A DNA stretch of 64,000 nt from Echinicola rosea (GTDB lineage: Bacteria; Bacteroidota; Bacteroidia; Cytophagales; Cyclobacteriaceae), in contig NZ_CP040106.1 in NCBI RefSeq assembly GCF_005281475.1, positions 3,748,501-3,812,500 on the forward strand, written 5' to 3'. Of this stretch, positions 9,813 through 18,084 are shown piece after piece. The position numbers and the translations under genes were made by a program. A model generated the notes under the pieces. The model ran no database searches and had not been told where the DNA came from. It saw only the letters and a list, made by a program, of their open reading frames with translations. Position 1 is the first letter of the stretch. Each line of letters begins with the position of its first letter.

Positions 9813-10035
9813 TAAGCAAGTAAGAAGAACGGTTTGGACTTATAGATTAAGCATCAGCCAGGGCCGATGTGAAGGTAACCGAGGAATGGGATGGATACGT
9901 CTGTTCCCATTGATCCCCAAATTAATGTTGTTTAATTTAAGCGAGGAGAGGGTATGTGTTTTATCCTTCGACTCCACCCATGGTGACACTCAATGAGTAC
10001 CTTAACTAACCGGCATTGAATCCAGTTTTATGAGA

Positions 10036-10078
10036 ACACAAAGCCCCTAAATGGTTTTTTTAGAGGGCTTTGTTTTTA
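10036..10078 (+). terminator. Rho-independent terminator after susD
   Basis: The arm ACAAAGCCC pairs with GGGCTTTGT and is followed by TTTTATT. It lies between the end of susD and the convergent GH16-like gene and would end the susCD transcript. The 220 bases before it hold no gene. Confidence 0.75.
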
Positions 10079-10088
10079 TTGGTGTTCA

Positions 10089-10973
10089 CTACTTTGCCCA
10101 AGGATCATAAGACATCCAGTCCACCTCCATTTCATAAGGTTGTAGGGGTTTTTCGATAGACAGCGGATTGGTTTCCACAGGCCAAGTGGCGGTATGCCAA
10201 AAATTCATTCGGTAATGTGTTCGGTGCTGGGGTATGCCCACTTTGGATCCTTGATAGTCCCACAATATTACCTTGTTACCACTATCGGGATGAATTATCC
10301 ACCAGCGGATGCGGTCCTCAAACCAGTCAAAACCATAGGTATAAAAAGCAGATGAGGCATCAAAGTCAGGAATGGCCATAATGGTTTCAGGTTGGTTTTG
10401 TTTGCCGGTTAAAGCCTTACGTGTACCTGTATGGCCTTCTCGATAGGTGGTTTCATAGATTATTCCTTTGGTTAGATTAATGGTTCTCCCAATTCGTTTT
10501 AACTTTCCTTTATGGCCTCCTGTCCACGTACCAATATAAATTACCGTTGGATCAGCAGGGAGCCACTCGAAATCAATTTCACTCAGCCCGGCCAAACTGT
10601 CATCATGGTAGGTGAAATACCCCACGACTGCTCCGATGTTCGGCTGAGTATCACTTACTTTTGGAATTTTCAACCGTGCTGAATAGCTTCCAAAATGCGT
10701 GAAGTCTTTGGAGATAATCTCAGGACCCCGACCTGCCCCGGCCTCATCCTCAGGGTCTATTTTAAAAGAAAGAATACGAGTCCCCGGCTCTGATGGGGAG
10801 TTTACACCCAGCTTGTATTTAAAACTCGCTTCGGTTCCCGTGGAGCCATACCTAAAGTAGTTGGAAACTGAATCCTCAAAATGCTCAACAAATGAAGAAT
10901 GCTTATCATCCGTTTGGGAAAAGGCAAGAAAGGGAATGGAAAATAATAGTGCCAATAAGATGTGTTGTTGCAT
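10089..10973 (-). CDS. Secreted GH16-like glycoside hydrolase
   Basis: This 294-residue secreted enzyme has a concanavalin-like fold of the GH16 type and should cut beta-glycan chains. I start at the ATG giving MQQHILLALLFSIPFLAFSQ, a signal peptide; an upstream ATG would add 21 polar residues. The catalytic motif is SEIDFEW at 131-137, with Glu132 as likely nucleophile, Asp134 as helper and Glu136 as acid/base. This ExDxE spacing is that of lichenase/XTH-type members rather than the ExDxxE of most laminarinases, agarases and carrageenases. GSYSARLKIP (96-105) and the C-terminal YEMEVDWMSYDPW support the fold. It faces the SusCD operon, so it may feed the same pathway. The substrate is not certain. 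Confidence 0.85.
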   Translation of the reverse strand: MQQHILLALLFSIPFLAFSQTDDKHSSFVEHFEDSVSNYFRYGSTGTEASFKYKLGVNSPSEPGTRILSFKIDPEDEAGAGRGPEIISKDFTHFGSYSARLKIPKVSDTQPNIGAVVGYFTYHDDSLAGLSEIDFEWLPADPTVIYIGTWTGGHKGKLKRIGRTINLTKGIIYETTYREGHTGTRKALTGKQNQPETIMAIPDFDASSAFYTYGFDWFEDRIRWWIIHPDSGNKVILWDYQGSKVGIPQHRTHYRMNFWHTATWPVETNPLSIEKPLQPYEMEVDWMSYDPWAK

Positions 10974-11150
10974 TATTGTTCCCGGTTGATTATAGTGGGC
11001 AATATACAAAGGAAGGCTAGTTAAATTATCGCCCATCCGAAGAATAGTTGGTCTTGCTGATTTCTGTTGGGGAAAGCTTGAGTTTTTGGGTAGGGAATTA
11101 CGTAGGTAAGTTCAACTTAGTATGGTTTTTAACCCATCATAACCTTAAAC

Positions 11151-11243
11151 CCGCATTATGCCCTTTGTACCTTTGTGTCATTTTTATGTATCGGTTTTTT
11201 CCATTAAGAAAACTGGCAGCTCGCCAACTTTTCCGCTTGATTC
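11151..11243 (-). repeat. Dispersed intergenic repeat, copy 1
   Basis: Read on the minus strand this matches 17,694-17,780 closely. About 45 bases are nearly identical, including CAAGCGGAAAAGTTGG and CCAGTTTTCTTAATGG, followed by weaker similarity through CACAAAGGTACAAAGGG. It lies in the gene-free space 11,040-11,384 between the GH16-like gene and tRNA-Pro. Confidence 0.75.
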
Positions 11244-11327
11244 CTCAAAATAGAAAATTATTTTGGGTCACCGAATAGGTCTCATTTTCTTTGAAATTTT
11301 ATGTGGTTTTTGCTGTATAAAAAACAA

Positions 11328-11361
11328 AAAACCCTTCAAATCATACGATTTGAAGGGTTTT
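11328..11361 (-). terminator. Terminator of tRNA-Pro
   Basis: The 15-bp perfect stem AAAACCCTTCAAATC / GATTTGAAGGGTTTT has a 4-base loop and on the minus strand is followed by a T-rich run. It lies 23 bp downstream of the tRNA-Pro 3' end. Confidence 0.9.
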
Positions 11362-11384
11362 GGTGGTAAATGTACCCGTTTTCG

Positions 11385-11459
11385 TCGGGGTGGCAGGATT
11401 CGAACCTGCGACCTCCTGCTCCCAAAGCAGGCGCGATGACCGGGCTACGCTACACCCCG
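11385..11459 (-). tRNA. tRNA-Pro (anticodon TGG)
   Basis: The minus strand folds as a complete tRNA. The acceptor pairs CGGGGTG with CACCCCG and is followed by A. The anticodon loop TTTGGGA sits in a CTGC/GCAG stem, and the T arm contains GGTTCGAATCC. CCA is not encoded. A terminator follows directly. Confidence 0.97.
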
Positions 11460-11538
11460 ATATTTTTTTGTTCCTCTTTTGGAACAACTATTTCTCCACG
11501 CTAATTCGATCCTTTGACCTTCCCGATCCTAATCGGGT

Positions 11539-11557
11539 CGCGATGACCGGGCTACGC
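11539..11557 (-). pseudogene. Fragment of tRNA-Pro (D-arm region)
   Basis: Nineteen bases here, CGCGATGACCGGGCTACGC on the plus strand, are identical to 11,432-11,450 inside the intact tRNA-Pro, about 107 bp away and in the same orientation. The surrounding bases do not continue the tRNA. It looks like a remnant of a partial duplication or of an excised element, beside a small CCCGAT/ATCGGG hairpin at 11,522-11,537. Confidence 0.5.
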
Positions 11558-11576
11558 GATCAAGATGGTATTGGCA

Positions 11577-11608
11577 TTAAAAAAAGGATTCTATTTAGAA
11601 TCCTTTTG
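11577..11608 (-). terminator. Terminator of tRNA-Ser
   Basis: AAAAGGATTCTA pairs with its near complement around a 3-4 base loop. On the minus strand the hairpin is followed by a run of T. It begins at the base after the tRNA-Ser 3' end. Confidence 0.85.
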
Positions 11609-11697
11609 TAGAGAGTGGGGGATTCGAACCCCCGGTACGGTTTGACCCGTACGACAGTTTAGCAAACTGCTGGTTTAAGCCACTCACCCAACTCTCT
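11609..11697 (-). tRNA. tRNA-Ser (anticodon GCT)
   Basis: This is an 89-base class II tRNA on the minus strand. The acceptor pairs AGAGAGT with ACTCTCT and is followed by A. The anticodon loop is TTGCTAA, the variable arm is long (around GTACGGGT..ACCGTAC), and the T arm is GGGGGTTCGAATCCCCC. It has its own promoter and terminator. Confidence 0.97.
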
Positions 11698-11737
11698 ATT
11701 TGCCTTGAAACACGTCCTGTTTTCCCTAAAGGCGTTG

Positions 11738-11770
11738 CAAATATAAAGGATAATTTTCCACTAAAGCAAA
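11738..11770 (-). promoter_or_regulatory. Bacteroidota-type promoter of tRNA-Ser
   Basis: On the minus strand TTTG (11,770-11,767) and TATATTTG (11,745-11,738) are separated by 21 bases, an exact match to the Bacteroidota consensus TTTG / TAnnTTTG. The tRNA begins about 40 bases downstream. Confidence 0.7.
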
Positions 11771-11951
11771 CCCCATAATGTAAAATAGTGGGATGTTTTG
11801 GATGTTTTTCCACACATTACACTTAAGTTTCTGTGATTCAATAAGAAAAAATTATGCGTTTTTCTATAAAAAAAATAAATCGTGATTTTTCCATTCAAAT
11901 TCCACTAACAATAGGGAAGTGATTTGTCGCTACCCATTTATCCTTTTTGCC

Positions 11952-12641
11952 TTATGGTTTTATCATTGACATCATTTTACTGACCCCTATACTCGCACTA
12001 TCTTCAATAGGAATTAATTTTTGGACATGACCTATATCTGGGATTTTGACATCAATGATATACTTGGGGATTTCTTTTGAGGCATACTGGATCAAACCAG
12101 CAGCAGGATATACAAGCATGGACGTACCGATTACTGCAAAAATATCCGCCTCCTGAGCAGCCCTGGCTGCCGGCTCCATCATGGTTACCATTTCACCAAA
12201 CCAAACTATAAATGGCCTTAGTTGGCTTCCTTTTTCGCATTTATCGCCAAGTTTGATTTCCCAATGATTCAGGTCATATACCAATGAAGGATCCAATGTG
12301 CTTTGCGATTTACACAGTTCACCATGTAGGTGGATGACCTTGGAAGAGCCAGCCCTTTCATGAAGGTTATCTACGTTTTGGGTGACAATGGTGACATCAA
12401 AATCCTTCTCCAGTTCAGCCAGACCATAGTGTGCTCCATTGGGTTGGACTTCTAAGGATTGTTTTCTACGTTGGTTGTAAAAGTCGAGGACCAATTTCTT
12501 GTTTTTCTGCCAGCCTTCCGGAGTGGCCACTTCCATGACATCATGGCCCTCCCATAATCCATTGCTGTCCCTAAAGGTTTTGATCCCGCTTTCTGCTGAT
12601 ATACCAGCACCTGTTAGTACGACCAGTTTCTTTTTTGCCAT
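11952..12641 (-). CDS. NAD-dependent protein deacylase, sirtuin (CobB-like)
   Basis: This 229-residue cytoplasmic Sir2-family enzyme removes acyl groups from lysines using NAD+. The NAD-binding motif GAGISAESGIKTFRD is at about 11-25, TQNVDNLHERAG near 96-107, and the catalytic-His motif HLHGEL follows. FYNQRRKQ supplies the Tyr-x-x-Arg pair (YNQR) linked to desuccinylase/demalonylase activity in SIRT5/CobB-type sirtuins. The zinc module is reduced: only two Cys are visible (GELCKS and DKCEKG) instead of the usual four, so zinc may be missing or bound differently. It stands alone between tRNA-Ser and topA. No gene is seen in the 12,642-13,068 space. Confidence 0.93.
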   Translation of the reverse strand: MAKKKLVVLTGAGISAESGIKTFRDSNGLWEGHDVMEVATPEGWQKNKKLVLDFYNQRRKQSLEVQPNGAHYGLAELEKDFDVTIVTQNVDNLHERAGSSKVIHLHGELCKSQSTLDPSLVYDLNHWEIKLGDKCEKGSQLRPFIVWFGEMVTMMEPAARAAQEADIFAVIGTSMLVYPAAGLIQYASKEIPKYIIDVKIPDIGHVQKLIPIEDSASIGVSKMMSMIKP

Positions 12642-13068
12642 AAATAATGTGTCTTACATGCTTCTTCTACTTTCCATAAAATAAGCTAATTTATTTTCAG
12701 TGTCGTCGGATTAAATTTCAATTACGCTGAAAACGTAGCTTTAAAAGAAAACTGATAAGATTTACGCGATTTCGTAAAACTACCCGCTCTTTGAATGGAT
12801 GATAAGAAAGCCCTCATTAGGGAATCTAGGGGCAGATTTAGATGATTTTTTTCAATCCTAAAACCTTTACCCGGACGACAATTATTTGTTTTTAGCTTAT
12901 TTATGAGGTTATCGGGCGTTATTAAGAATTGGGTATCTATTTAAAAACGGAGGCTAAGCACCCTCCCAGCTTCTATAAATTACATATTTTGATGTTAAAG
13001 CACCAAAAAATAGCGGGCATAATTTGCACCAATAAGCAGTTGACAGATTTGGTAAATAGCAAACAACA

Positions 13069-13101
13069 AAAAAATCCGGATCGAAGTCGATCCGGATTTT
13101 T
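13069..13101 (-). terminator. Terminator of topA
   Basis: A palindrome centred on TCCGGATCGA / TCGATCCGGA is flanked by A- and T-runs and abuts the topA stop codon. On the minus strand it ends in a run of T. Confidence 0.9.
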
Positions 13102-15423
13102 CTACTTTTTCTTTTTAGCATACCTGCCTTTTTTCTTTTCAGGCTGATTTTCTATGATCTCAATGGTTTCTTCATAGCTGAGATCTTCGGCGACTTTATC
13201 CTTGGGGATTTTGAAGTTCTTTTTGGCAAACTTGATATAGGGACCCCAGCGACCATTTAGGATTTGGATATCCGGATTTTCATCAAATGTCTTGATGTGT
13301 TTTTTTGCATCGGCTTCTCGCTTATCCTTGATGAGCTGAATGGCTTCTTCTTCGGTTACACTTAAAGGATCATATTCTTTTCCCAGGGAAACAAATTTGC
13401 CATCATGCCTTACATAGGGGCCAAAACGACCGATGGCAGCCACTATTTTTTTGTCTTCAAACATGCCAACGTCCCTAGGTAATTTAAAGAGTTCGAGCGC
13501 ATCTTCGAGTGTAATATTCTCGATAAATTGCCCTTTTCTCAGGCTGGCAAATTGCTTTTCCTCATCTTCCTGATCTCCTATTTGTACGAGTGGACCAAAT
13601 TTGCCCAGACGCGCAATGATGGGCTTACCTGTTTTAGGGTCTTTGCCCAGCTCTCTTGAGGAGCTTACATTGGCCCGCTCTACTGTCTCTGCTTCTTCTA
13701 CCGTATTATGAAATTTGCTGTAAAAGTTTTCAATCATGTTGTCCCATTGCTGGGCACCATGGGCGATGTCATCGAATTCCTTTTCAACTTTCGCTGTGAA
13801 TTTGTAGTCAATGACATTTGGAAAATGATCCACCAAGAAGTCATTCACCACCATGGCTATGTTGGTAGGGAAGAGTTTGTTTTTATCCGAACCGTAGTTT
13901 TCTGTTTTTTCTGCTTTTGAAAATGTACCATCTTTAATGACCATTTCGGTATAGTTCCGTGGCTTACCATCCCGGGATTCCTTAATGACATAATTTCGCT
14001 TTTGGATAGTAGAGATGGTGGGCGCATAGGTAGAAGGACGGCCAATACCCATTTCTTCTAGTTTTTTCACTAAAGAGGCTTCCGTATATCGGGCTGGAGG
14101 CCTGGTGAAGCTTTGACGGGACTTCATTTCCGTAAGGTCAAGATCCTGTCCAATGGTCAGTGGAGGTAGAAGCCCCTTGTTTTCATTACGTTCTTCTTCG
14201 TCCTCATCATCTGTACTCTCCAGGTAGACTTTCAAAAATCCTTCAAACTTGATCACCTCACCGCTGGCACTAAGGGTGAGGTCTGAGTTGCTGATACCGA
14301 TCGTCACGAGGGTTTTCTCCAATTGGGCATCAGCCATCTGGGAGGCGATGGCGCGCTTCCAGATCAATTCGTAAAGGCGCTGCTCATTCCTCTCTCCGGA
14401 TATTTCTTCATTCGCAAAATTGGTAGGGCGTATGGCTTCGTGCGCTTCCTGGGCACCCTCGGACTTAGAAGTGTACTTTCTGGATTTATGATATTCTGCG
14501 CCAAAAGCAGATAGTATCTGGTTCTTGGCACTTTCCATGGCATCTTGGGACAAGTTGACGCTGTCTGTCCTCATATAGGTGATTTTACCGGCTTCGTACA
14601 GCCGCTGAGCCAAGGTCATGGTCTGGGCCACCGAAAAGCTCAGTTTTCTACTGGCCTCCTGCTGGAGTGTAGAGGTGGTAAAGGGGGCTGCCGGAGTTTT
14701 TTTAGTAGGTTTTTTCTCCAGATTTTTAATGGAAAAGCTCGCCTCAAGGCAGGACTTTAGAAATTCTTCCGCTTCTTCCTGCGTTTCGAATTTCCTCGGG
14801 AGTTCTGCATTGAGTTCTTTGCCTTTTACATTAAATAGTGCAGTAACCTTGTATGAGGATTTGGATTCAAATTTATCGATTTCCCGTTCTCGCTCTACAA
14901 TAAACCTTACCGCAACGGACTGAACCCTGCCTGCTGAAAGCCCAGCTTTTACTTTCTTCCAAAGCACCGGGGAGAGTTCAAACCCTACCAGCCTGTCCAA
15001 TATCCGTCTTGCCTGCTGCGCATTGACCAGGTCAATGTCAATGCTTCTGGGGTTTTCGATGGCTTTGGTAATGGCATTTTTGGTGATTTCTCTAAAGACA
15101 ATTCGTTTGGTCTTATCCTCATCGAGCTTTAATACCTCCTTCAGGTGCCAAGAGATAGCCTCTCCTTCACGGTCATCATCACTCGCCAAGTAGATGGTAT
15201 CAGAATCTTTTACCATTTTCTTTAGTTGCTTGATGACTTCTTTCTTGTCCGAAGTTACCTCATAGGTAGGTTGGAAGTGGTTTTTTATATCTATAGCCTT
15301 GTCTCCTTTGGGAAGATCCCTGACATGTCCGTAGCTGGAAGTTACTTTATAGTCTTTACCAAGATAGCCTTCTATGGTTTTGGCTTTGGCCGGAGATTCG
15401 ACAATGACTAGATTTTTTGGCAT
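13102..15423 (-). CDS. topA: DNA topoisomerase I (type IA)
   Basis: This 773-residue type IA topoisomerase relaxes negatively supercoiled DNA. The N-terminal TOPRIM domain shows LVIVESPAKAKTIEGYLG and the acidic YLASDDDREGEAISWHL. The active-site Tyr is residue 283 in ITYMRTDSVNLS. The core includes GRPSTYAPTISTIQKRNYV. The C-terminus has three topoisomerase C-terminal repeats (RLGKFGPLVQIG, GRFGPYVRHDGKFVSL, GRWGPYIKFAKKNFKIPK) and a Lys-rich tail. No zinc-finger Cys are present, as in many Bacteroidota TopA proteins. A good promoter lies at 15,472-15,503 and a terminator abuts the stop. It is a core housekeeping gene, divergent from the sixA-like gene. Confidence 0.98.
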   Translation of the reverse strand: MPKNLVIVESPAKAKTIEGYLGKDYKVTSSYGHVRDLPKGDKAIDIKNHFQPTYEVTSDKKEVIKQLKKMVKDSDTIYLASDDDREGEAISWHLKEVLKLDEDKTKRIVFREITKNAITKAIENPRSIDIDLVNAQQARRILDRLVGFELSPVLWKKVKAGLSAGRVQSVAVRFIVEREREIDKFESKSSYKVTALFNVKGKELNAELPRKFETQEEAEEFLKSCLEASFSIKNLEKKPTKKTPAAPFTTSTLQQEASRKLSFSVAQTMTLAQRLYEAGKITYMRTDSVNLSQDAMESAKNQILSAFGAEYHKSRKYTSKSEGAQEAHEAIRPTNFANEEISGERNEQRLYELIWKRAIASQMADAQLEKTLVTIGISNSDLTLSASGEVIKFEGFLKVYLESTDDEDEEERNENKGLLPPLTIGQDLDLTEMKSRQSFTRPPARYTEASLVKKLEEMGIGRPSTYAPTISTIQKRNYVIKESRDGKPRNYTEMVIKDGTFSKAEKTENYGSDKNKLFPTNIAMVVNDFLVDHFPNVIDYKFTAKVEKEFDDIAHGAQQWDNMIENFYSKFHNTVEEAETVERANVSSSRELGKDPKTGKPIIARLGKFGPLVQIGDQEDEEKQFASLRKGQFIENITLEDALELFKLPRDVGMFEDKKIVAAIGRFGPYVRHDGKFVSLGKEYDPLSVTEEEAIQLIKDKREADAKKHIKTFDENPDIQILNGRWGPYIKFAKKNFKIPKDKVAEDLSYEETIEIIENQPEKKKGRYAKKKK

Positions 15424-15471
15424 AATGGTTTTCCTTTACTGTAAGTGCCGAGTGCTGTCCTCAACAAAATC

Positions 15472-15503
15472 CAAAAATAGAAGCGATTATATTCTCCTCC
15501 AAA
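15472..15503 (-). promoter_or_regulatory. Promoter of topA
   Basis: On the minus strand TTTG (15,503-15,500) and TATTTTTG (15,479-15,472) are 20 bases apart, an exact TTTG / TAnnTTTG match. The topA ATG is about 50 bases downstream. Confidence 0.7.
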
Positions 15504-15525
15504 TAATAATCAATCTCATATTGCT

Positions 15526-15554
15526 TTTGGCACGGTTATTTTATTGTAATTTTG
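15526..15554 (+). promoter_or_regulatory. Promoter of the sixA-like gene
   Basis: TTTG (15,526-15,529) and TAATTTTG (15,547-15,554) are 17 bases apart, close to the Bacteroidota consensus. Transcription would begin near 15,560, giving a leader of about 25 bases to the ATG at 15,585. Confidence 0.6.
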
Positions 15555-15584
15555 TATTAATTTTTAATCTTAATGCTTACCCAA

Positions 15585-16064
15585 ATGACTAAGGTATTAA
15601 CTTTATTGAGACACGGCGAATCGGAAGTGGGACTTGGCCAGAAGGAAGACTTCTCAAGAAAATTAACATCCACTGGAAAATTAAAACTGGAAAGGCTCAC
15701 AAATGTTTTGGCTACGCGAAGTTTGGAATATAGTGCCGTGGTTTCGAGTACTGCCACTAGGACCCGTAAAACTACCGAGATCGTCATCAAGGCTATACAG
15801 GTCAAAGAATGCACGTTTCTTGATGCACTTTATTTGGCAGATGTCCAAACAATCGTTGATTTATGCGGAAATTTGCCGAACGAATGCAGTAAAGTGATGA
15901 TAGTGGGACATAATCCAGGGTTAAGCGCTTTTCTTTCATTTCTTACTGGAGAATACCAACCGAGCTTGCAGCCGGGCATGATGGCCATGATAGATTTTGA
16001 TGTAGATGCCTGGGAGGTTGCCATTACAAGAGGGATGGGAAACTTGGTAGAAATTTTGCAATAA
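15585..16064 (+). CDS. sixA: SixA-type histidine phosphatase
   Basis: This is a cytoplasmic phosphohistidine phosphatase of about 159 residues (histidine phosphatase branch 1). The phosphate-binding motif LLRHGES lies at the N-terminus, and the second catalytic His is in IVGHNPGLS about two-thirds along; SSTATRTRKTTEI supplies the expected Arg-rich element. I start at MTKVLTLLRHGES; an ATG 12 bases upstream (15,573) is also possible. Short SixA-like proteins dephosphorylate His residues of phosphorelay or PTS proteins in Proteobacteria. In Bacteroidota the substrate is not established. It is divergent from topA and has its own promoter. Confidence 0.88.
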   Translation: MTKVLTLLRHGESEVGLGQKEDFSRKLTSTGKLKLERLTNVLATRSLEYSAVVSSTATRTRKTTEIVIKAIQVKECTFLDALYLADVQTIVDLCGNLPNECSKVMIVGHNPGLSAFLSFLTGEYQPSLQPGMMAMIDFDVDAWEVAITRGMGNLVEILQ

Positions 16065-16242
16065 TCAAATCTATATTGAAACGAACCATTTTTTGGTTGA
16101 TTATACTAATGAAAAGAGAAATTGTAAATATTGTTTTATTGTTTGGGCAAAAACCAAATTTAATGTAAATTATAGTTAAGATTAACTGTCGTTCAAAATG
16201 TATGTGACAGCATATCTGACAGTTATAAATTTGAAGTAAATT

Positions 16243-17313
16243 ATGACCACGAAAAAACAAACAGTAATTGATGGATTTGACCCTAACGGAGTAGCCTCTG
16301 AGGGAAGTATTTTTGGATTGCCATTTGATGAGGAAACTGCCTCAATAGTTGTTTTACCTGTGCCATGGGAGGTGACTGTCTCTTATTCCCCCGGCACTGC
16401 GGAGGGCCCAAATGCCATATTGGAGGCTTCTTCACAAGTAGATCTTTTTCAAGATGACATCACGGATGCGTGGACCATGGGTATCTATATGCTGCCTATT
16501 CCAGAAGAAGTATATAGCAATAATACCAAATATAGGATATTGGCCGGAAATTATATTGATTGGTTGGAAAGGGGATCCCCAGAGGAAGAAATGGAGCGTT
16601 TCGGCGCAGTACCGGCATTGATCGATAAGGCCTGTGAAAGCATGAACCAATGGGTGTATCAGACAGCAAAAGACCAACTTAATGCGGGCAAGTTGTTGGC
16701 TTTGGTAGGAGGGGACCACAGTACTCCATTGGGTAATATTAAGGCCTTATCCGAGCGCTATGCGGGATTTGGTGTCTTGCAGATTGATGCCCATGCTGAT
16801 TTGAGAAAAGACTATGAAGGATTTAAGTATTCGCATGCCTCCATTTCGCACAACTTTCTGAAAATTCCTCAAGTAGAAAAACTCATCCAAGTAGGAGTAA
16901 GGGATTATTGTGAAGAAGAATCCGATAGAATAGCGGATGATCAAAGAATCACGACTTTCTTTGATCACCATATCAGAGAGCAATTGTATGAAGGAATCAC
17001 TTGGCGGACAATCTGCGATCAAGTCATCGCTTCTCTCCCCAGGGAGGTGTATATTTCGATAGACATTGATGGGTTTGATCCCAAACTTTGCCCCAATACA
17101 GGAACACCCGTTCCGGGAGGAATGGAGCTTGATCAGGTTTTGTATTTGATGAAACTAATTGTCAAATCAGGCCGCAAAATCATCGGTTTTGACCTCGTGG
17201 AAGTAGCTCCGGGAGAAGGAGACAGCCAATGGGATGGTAACGTGGGAGCTAGAGTGCTTTATAGAATGGCCAATCTCATGGGAGTATCTCAAGGAAAACT
17301 TTGGTGGAAATAG
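16243..17313 (+). CDS. Agmatinase-family ureohydrolase
   Basis: This 356-residue Mn-dependent hydrolase of the arginase/agmatinase family would release urea from a guanidino compound, most likely agmatine in polyamine synthesis. The metal ligands are all visible: GGDHS (Asp158, His159), DAHAD (Asp182, His184, Asp186) and SIDIDGFDP (Asp274, Asp276). The N-terminal 60 residues with PVPWEVTVSYSPGTAEGP are typical. A TAAATTTG box ends 9 bases before the ATG, but no good -33 element is seen. A stem-loop follows the stop. Formimidoylglutamase or another guanidino hydrolase cannot be excluded. Confidence 0.88.
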   Translation: MTTKKQTVIDGFDPNGVASEGSIFGLPFDEETASIVVLPVPWEVTVSYSPGTAEGPNAILEASSQVDLFQDDITDAWTMGIYMLPIPEEVYSNNTKYRILAGNYIDWLERGSPEEEMERFGAVPALIDKACESMNQWVYQTAKDQLNAGKLLALVGGDHSTPLGNIKALSERYAGFGVLQIDAHADLRKDYEGFKYSHASISHNFLKIPQVEKLIQVGVRDYCEEESDRIADDQRITTFFDHHIREQLYEGITWRTICDQVIASLPREVYISIDIDGFDPKLCPNTGTPVPGGMELDQVLYLMKLIVKSGRKIIGFDLVEVAPGEGDSQWDGNVGARVLYRMANLMGVSQGKLWWK

Positions 17314-17329
17314 TCTTTTGTCCTACATC

Positions 17330-17370
17330 AGTCGCCTGTCATCCGTATTGATACATGATGACAGGTGACT
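17330..17370. terminator. Stem-loop after the agmatinase-family gene
   Basis: AGTCGCCTGTCATC pairs with GATGACAGGTGACT, a 14-bp stem with one mismatch, 16 bases after the stop codon. It lacks a strong T-run, so termination is only probable. The remaining bases up to 17,572 show no gene. Confidence 0.5.
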
Positions 17371-17572
17371 ATTGTACCTGGAATGGTTGGGCAAAGATAA
17401 TTGGCAGGTGCTTTTCTGCATAATCCTACCGCTGAACGCAATCATCCAACATGGGACAGCTGAAGCTCAACAGGTTGTTGTTAAAGTGGAAAATAATTTA
17501 CAGAAAAGCGTTGCATAAATTCGTCTTTGTTTATTTATTTGTCATCCCAAACGAGGATATAGTCCCAAACAT

Positions 17573-17654
17573 GCGGACGTGGCGAAATTGGTAGACGCGC
17601 TGTCTTCAGGCGGCAGTGCCTTAGGGCATGAAGGTTCGAGTCCTTTCGTCCGCA
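17573..17654 (+). tRNA. tRNA-Leu (anticodon CAG)
   Basis: This is a class II tRNA. The acceptor pairs GCGGACG with CGTCCGC and is followed by A. The anticodon loop TTCAGGC sits in a CTGTC/GGCAG stem, the variable arm is TGCCTTAGGGCA and the T arm is AAGGTTCGAGTCCTT. A terminator follows within 7 bases. Confidence 0.97.
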
Positions 17655-17660
17655 CTAAAA

Positions 17661-17693
17661 GTCCCTTTCTTAATTAAGAAAGGGATTTTTTTT
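17661..17693 (+). terminator. Terminator of tRNA-Leu
   Basis: TCCCTTTCTT / AAGAAAGGGA with loop AATT is followed by eight T. Confidence 0.95.
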
Positions 17694-17780
17694 GATCAAG
17701 CGGAAAAGTTGGGAGCCGCCAGTTTTCTTAATGGCTAAACCAACAATATAAAATGCCCCAAAGTACCAAAGGGACCAAGT
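17694..17780 (+). repeat. Dispersed intergenic repeat, copy 2
   Basis: It is nearly identical over its first 45 bases to the reverse complement of 11,199-11,243. It then shares the CAAAGTACCAAAGGGACC type of segment. A more diverged copy is at 59,461-59,548. It begins right at the end of the tRNA-Leu terminator. Confidence 0.75.
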
Positions 17781-17799
17781 GCATGTTGGAACTGCATTG

Positions 17800-17885
17800 A
17801 AAGATTACACTCGAAAGCTAGCCCCAAAGGAGCGACATGTTTATAGCCATGGATGAAGCCCGTGGTAATTTGCCCGTCCAATGTT
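17800..17885 (+). repeat. Degenerate AGCCCC-type intergenic element
   Basis: The phrases AGCCCCAAAGGAGCGACAT and TTTATAGCCATGGATGAAGCC follow the layout of short intergenic elements seen repeatedly in Bacteroidota, where a CCCC..GGGGCGACAT block precedes TATAGCC..GGTGAAGCCC. A minus-strand reading frame of 91 codons crosses it but has no protein-like features. Confidence 0.45.
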
Positions 17886-18084
17886 TTCAGTTTTAGCTGT
17901 ATTTCCCTCCCTATTCCCCCACAAATTCCCGCTAAAACCCCTTCGTACGGATGGAAGAGGCCCATCGCTTTAACAGCAGGAAATTTTCTTTCATAAGACC
18001 ATGTCAACATTCGTACCCCTAGAAATATTGCTTGATCCTAAGTTCGTGCTCAAGATTTACATTAGATCCCAAAAGTAAACCTGC

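Noticed and set aside
16226..16233. TAAATTTG as promoter of the agmatinase-family gene
   Set aside because: It has the -7 consensus, but no -33 TTTG lies at the right distance and it is only 9 bases from the ATG.
17735..18010. Minus-strand 91-codon frame next to tRNA-Leu
   Set aside because: It runs across two intergenic repeat elements and lacks a signal peptide, domain or codon pattern.
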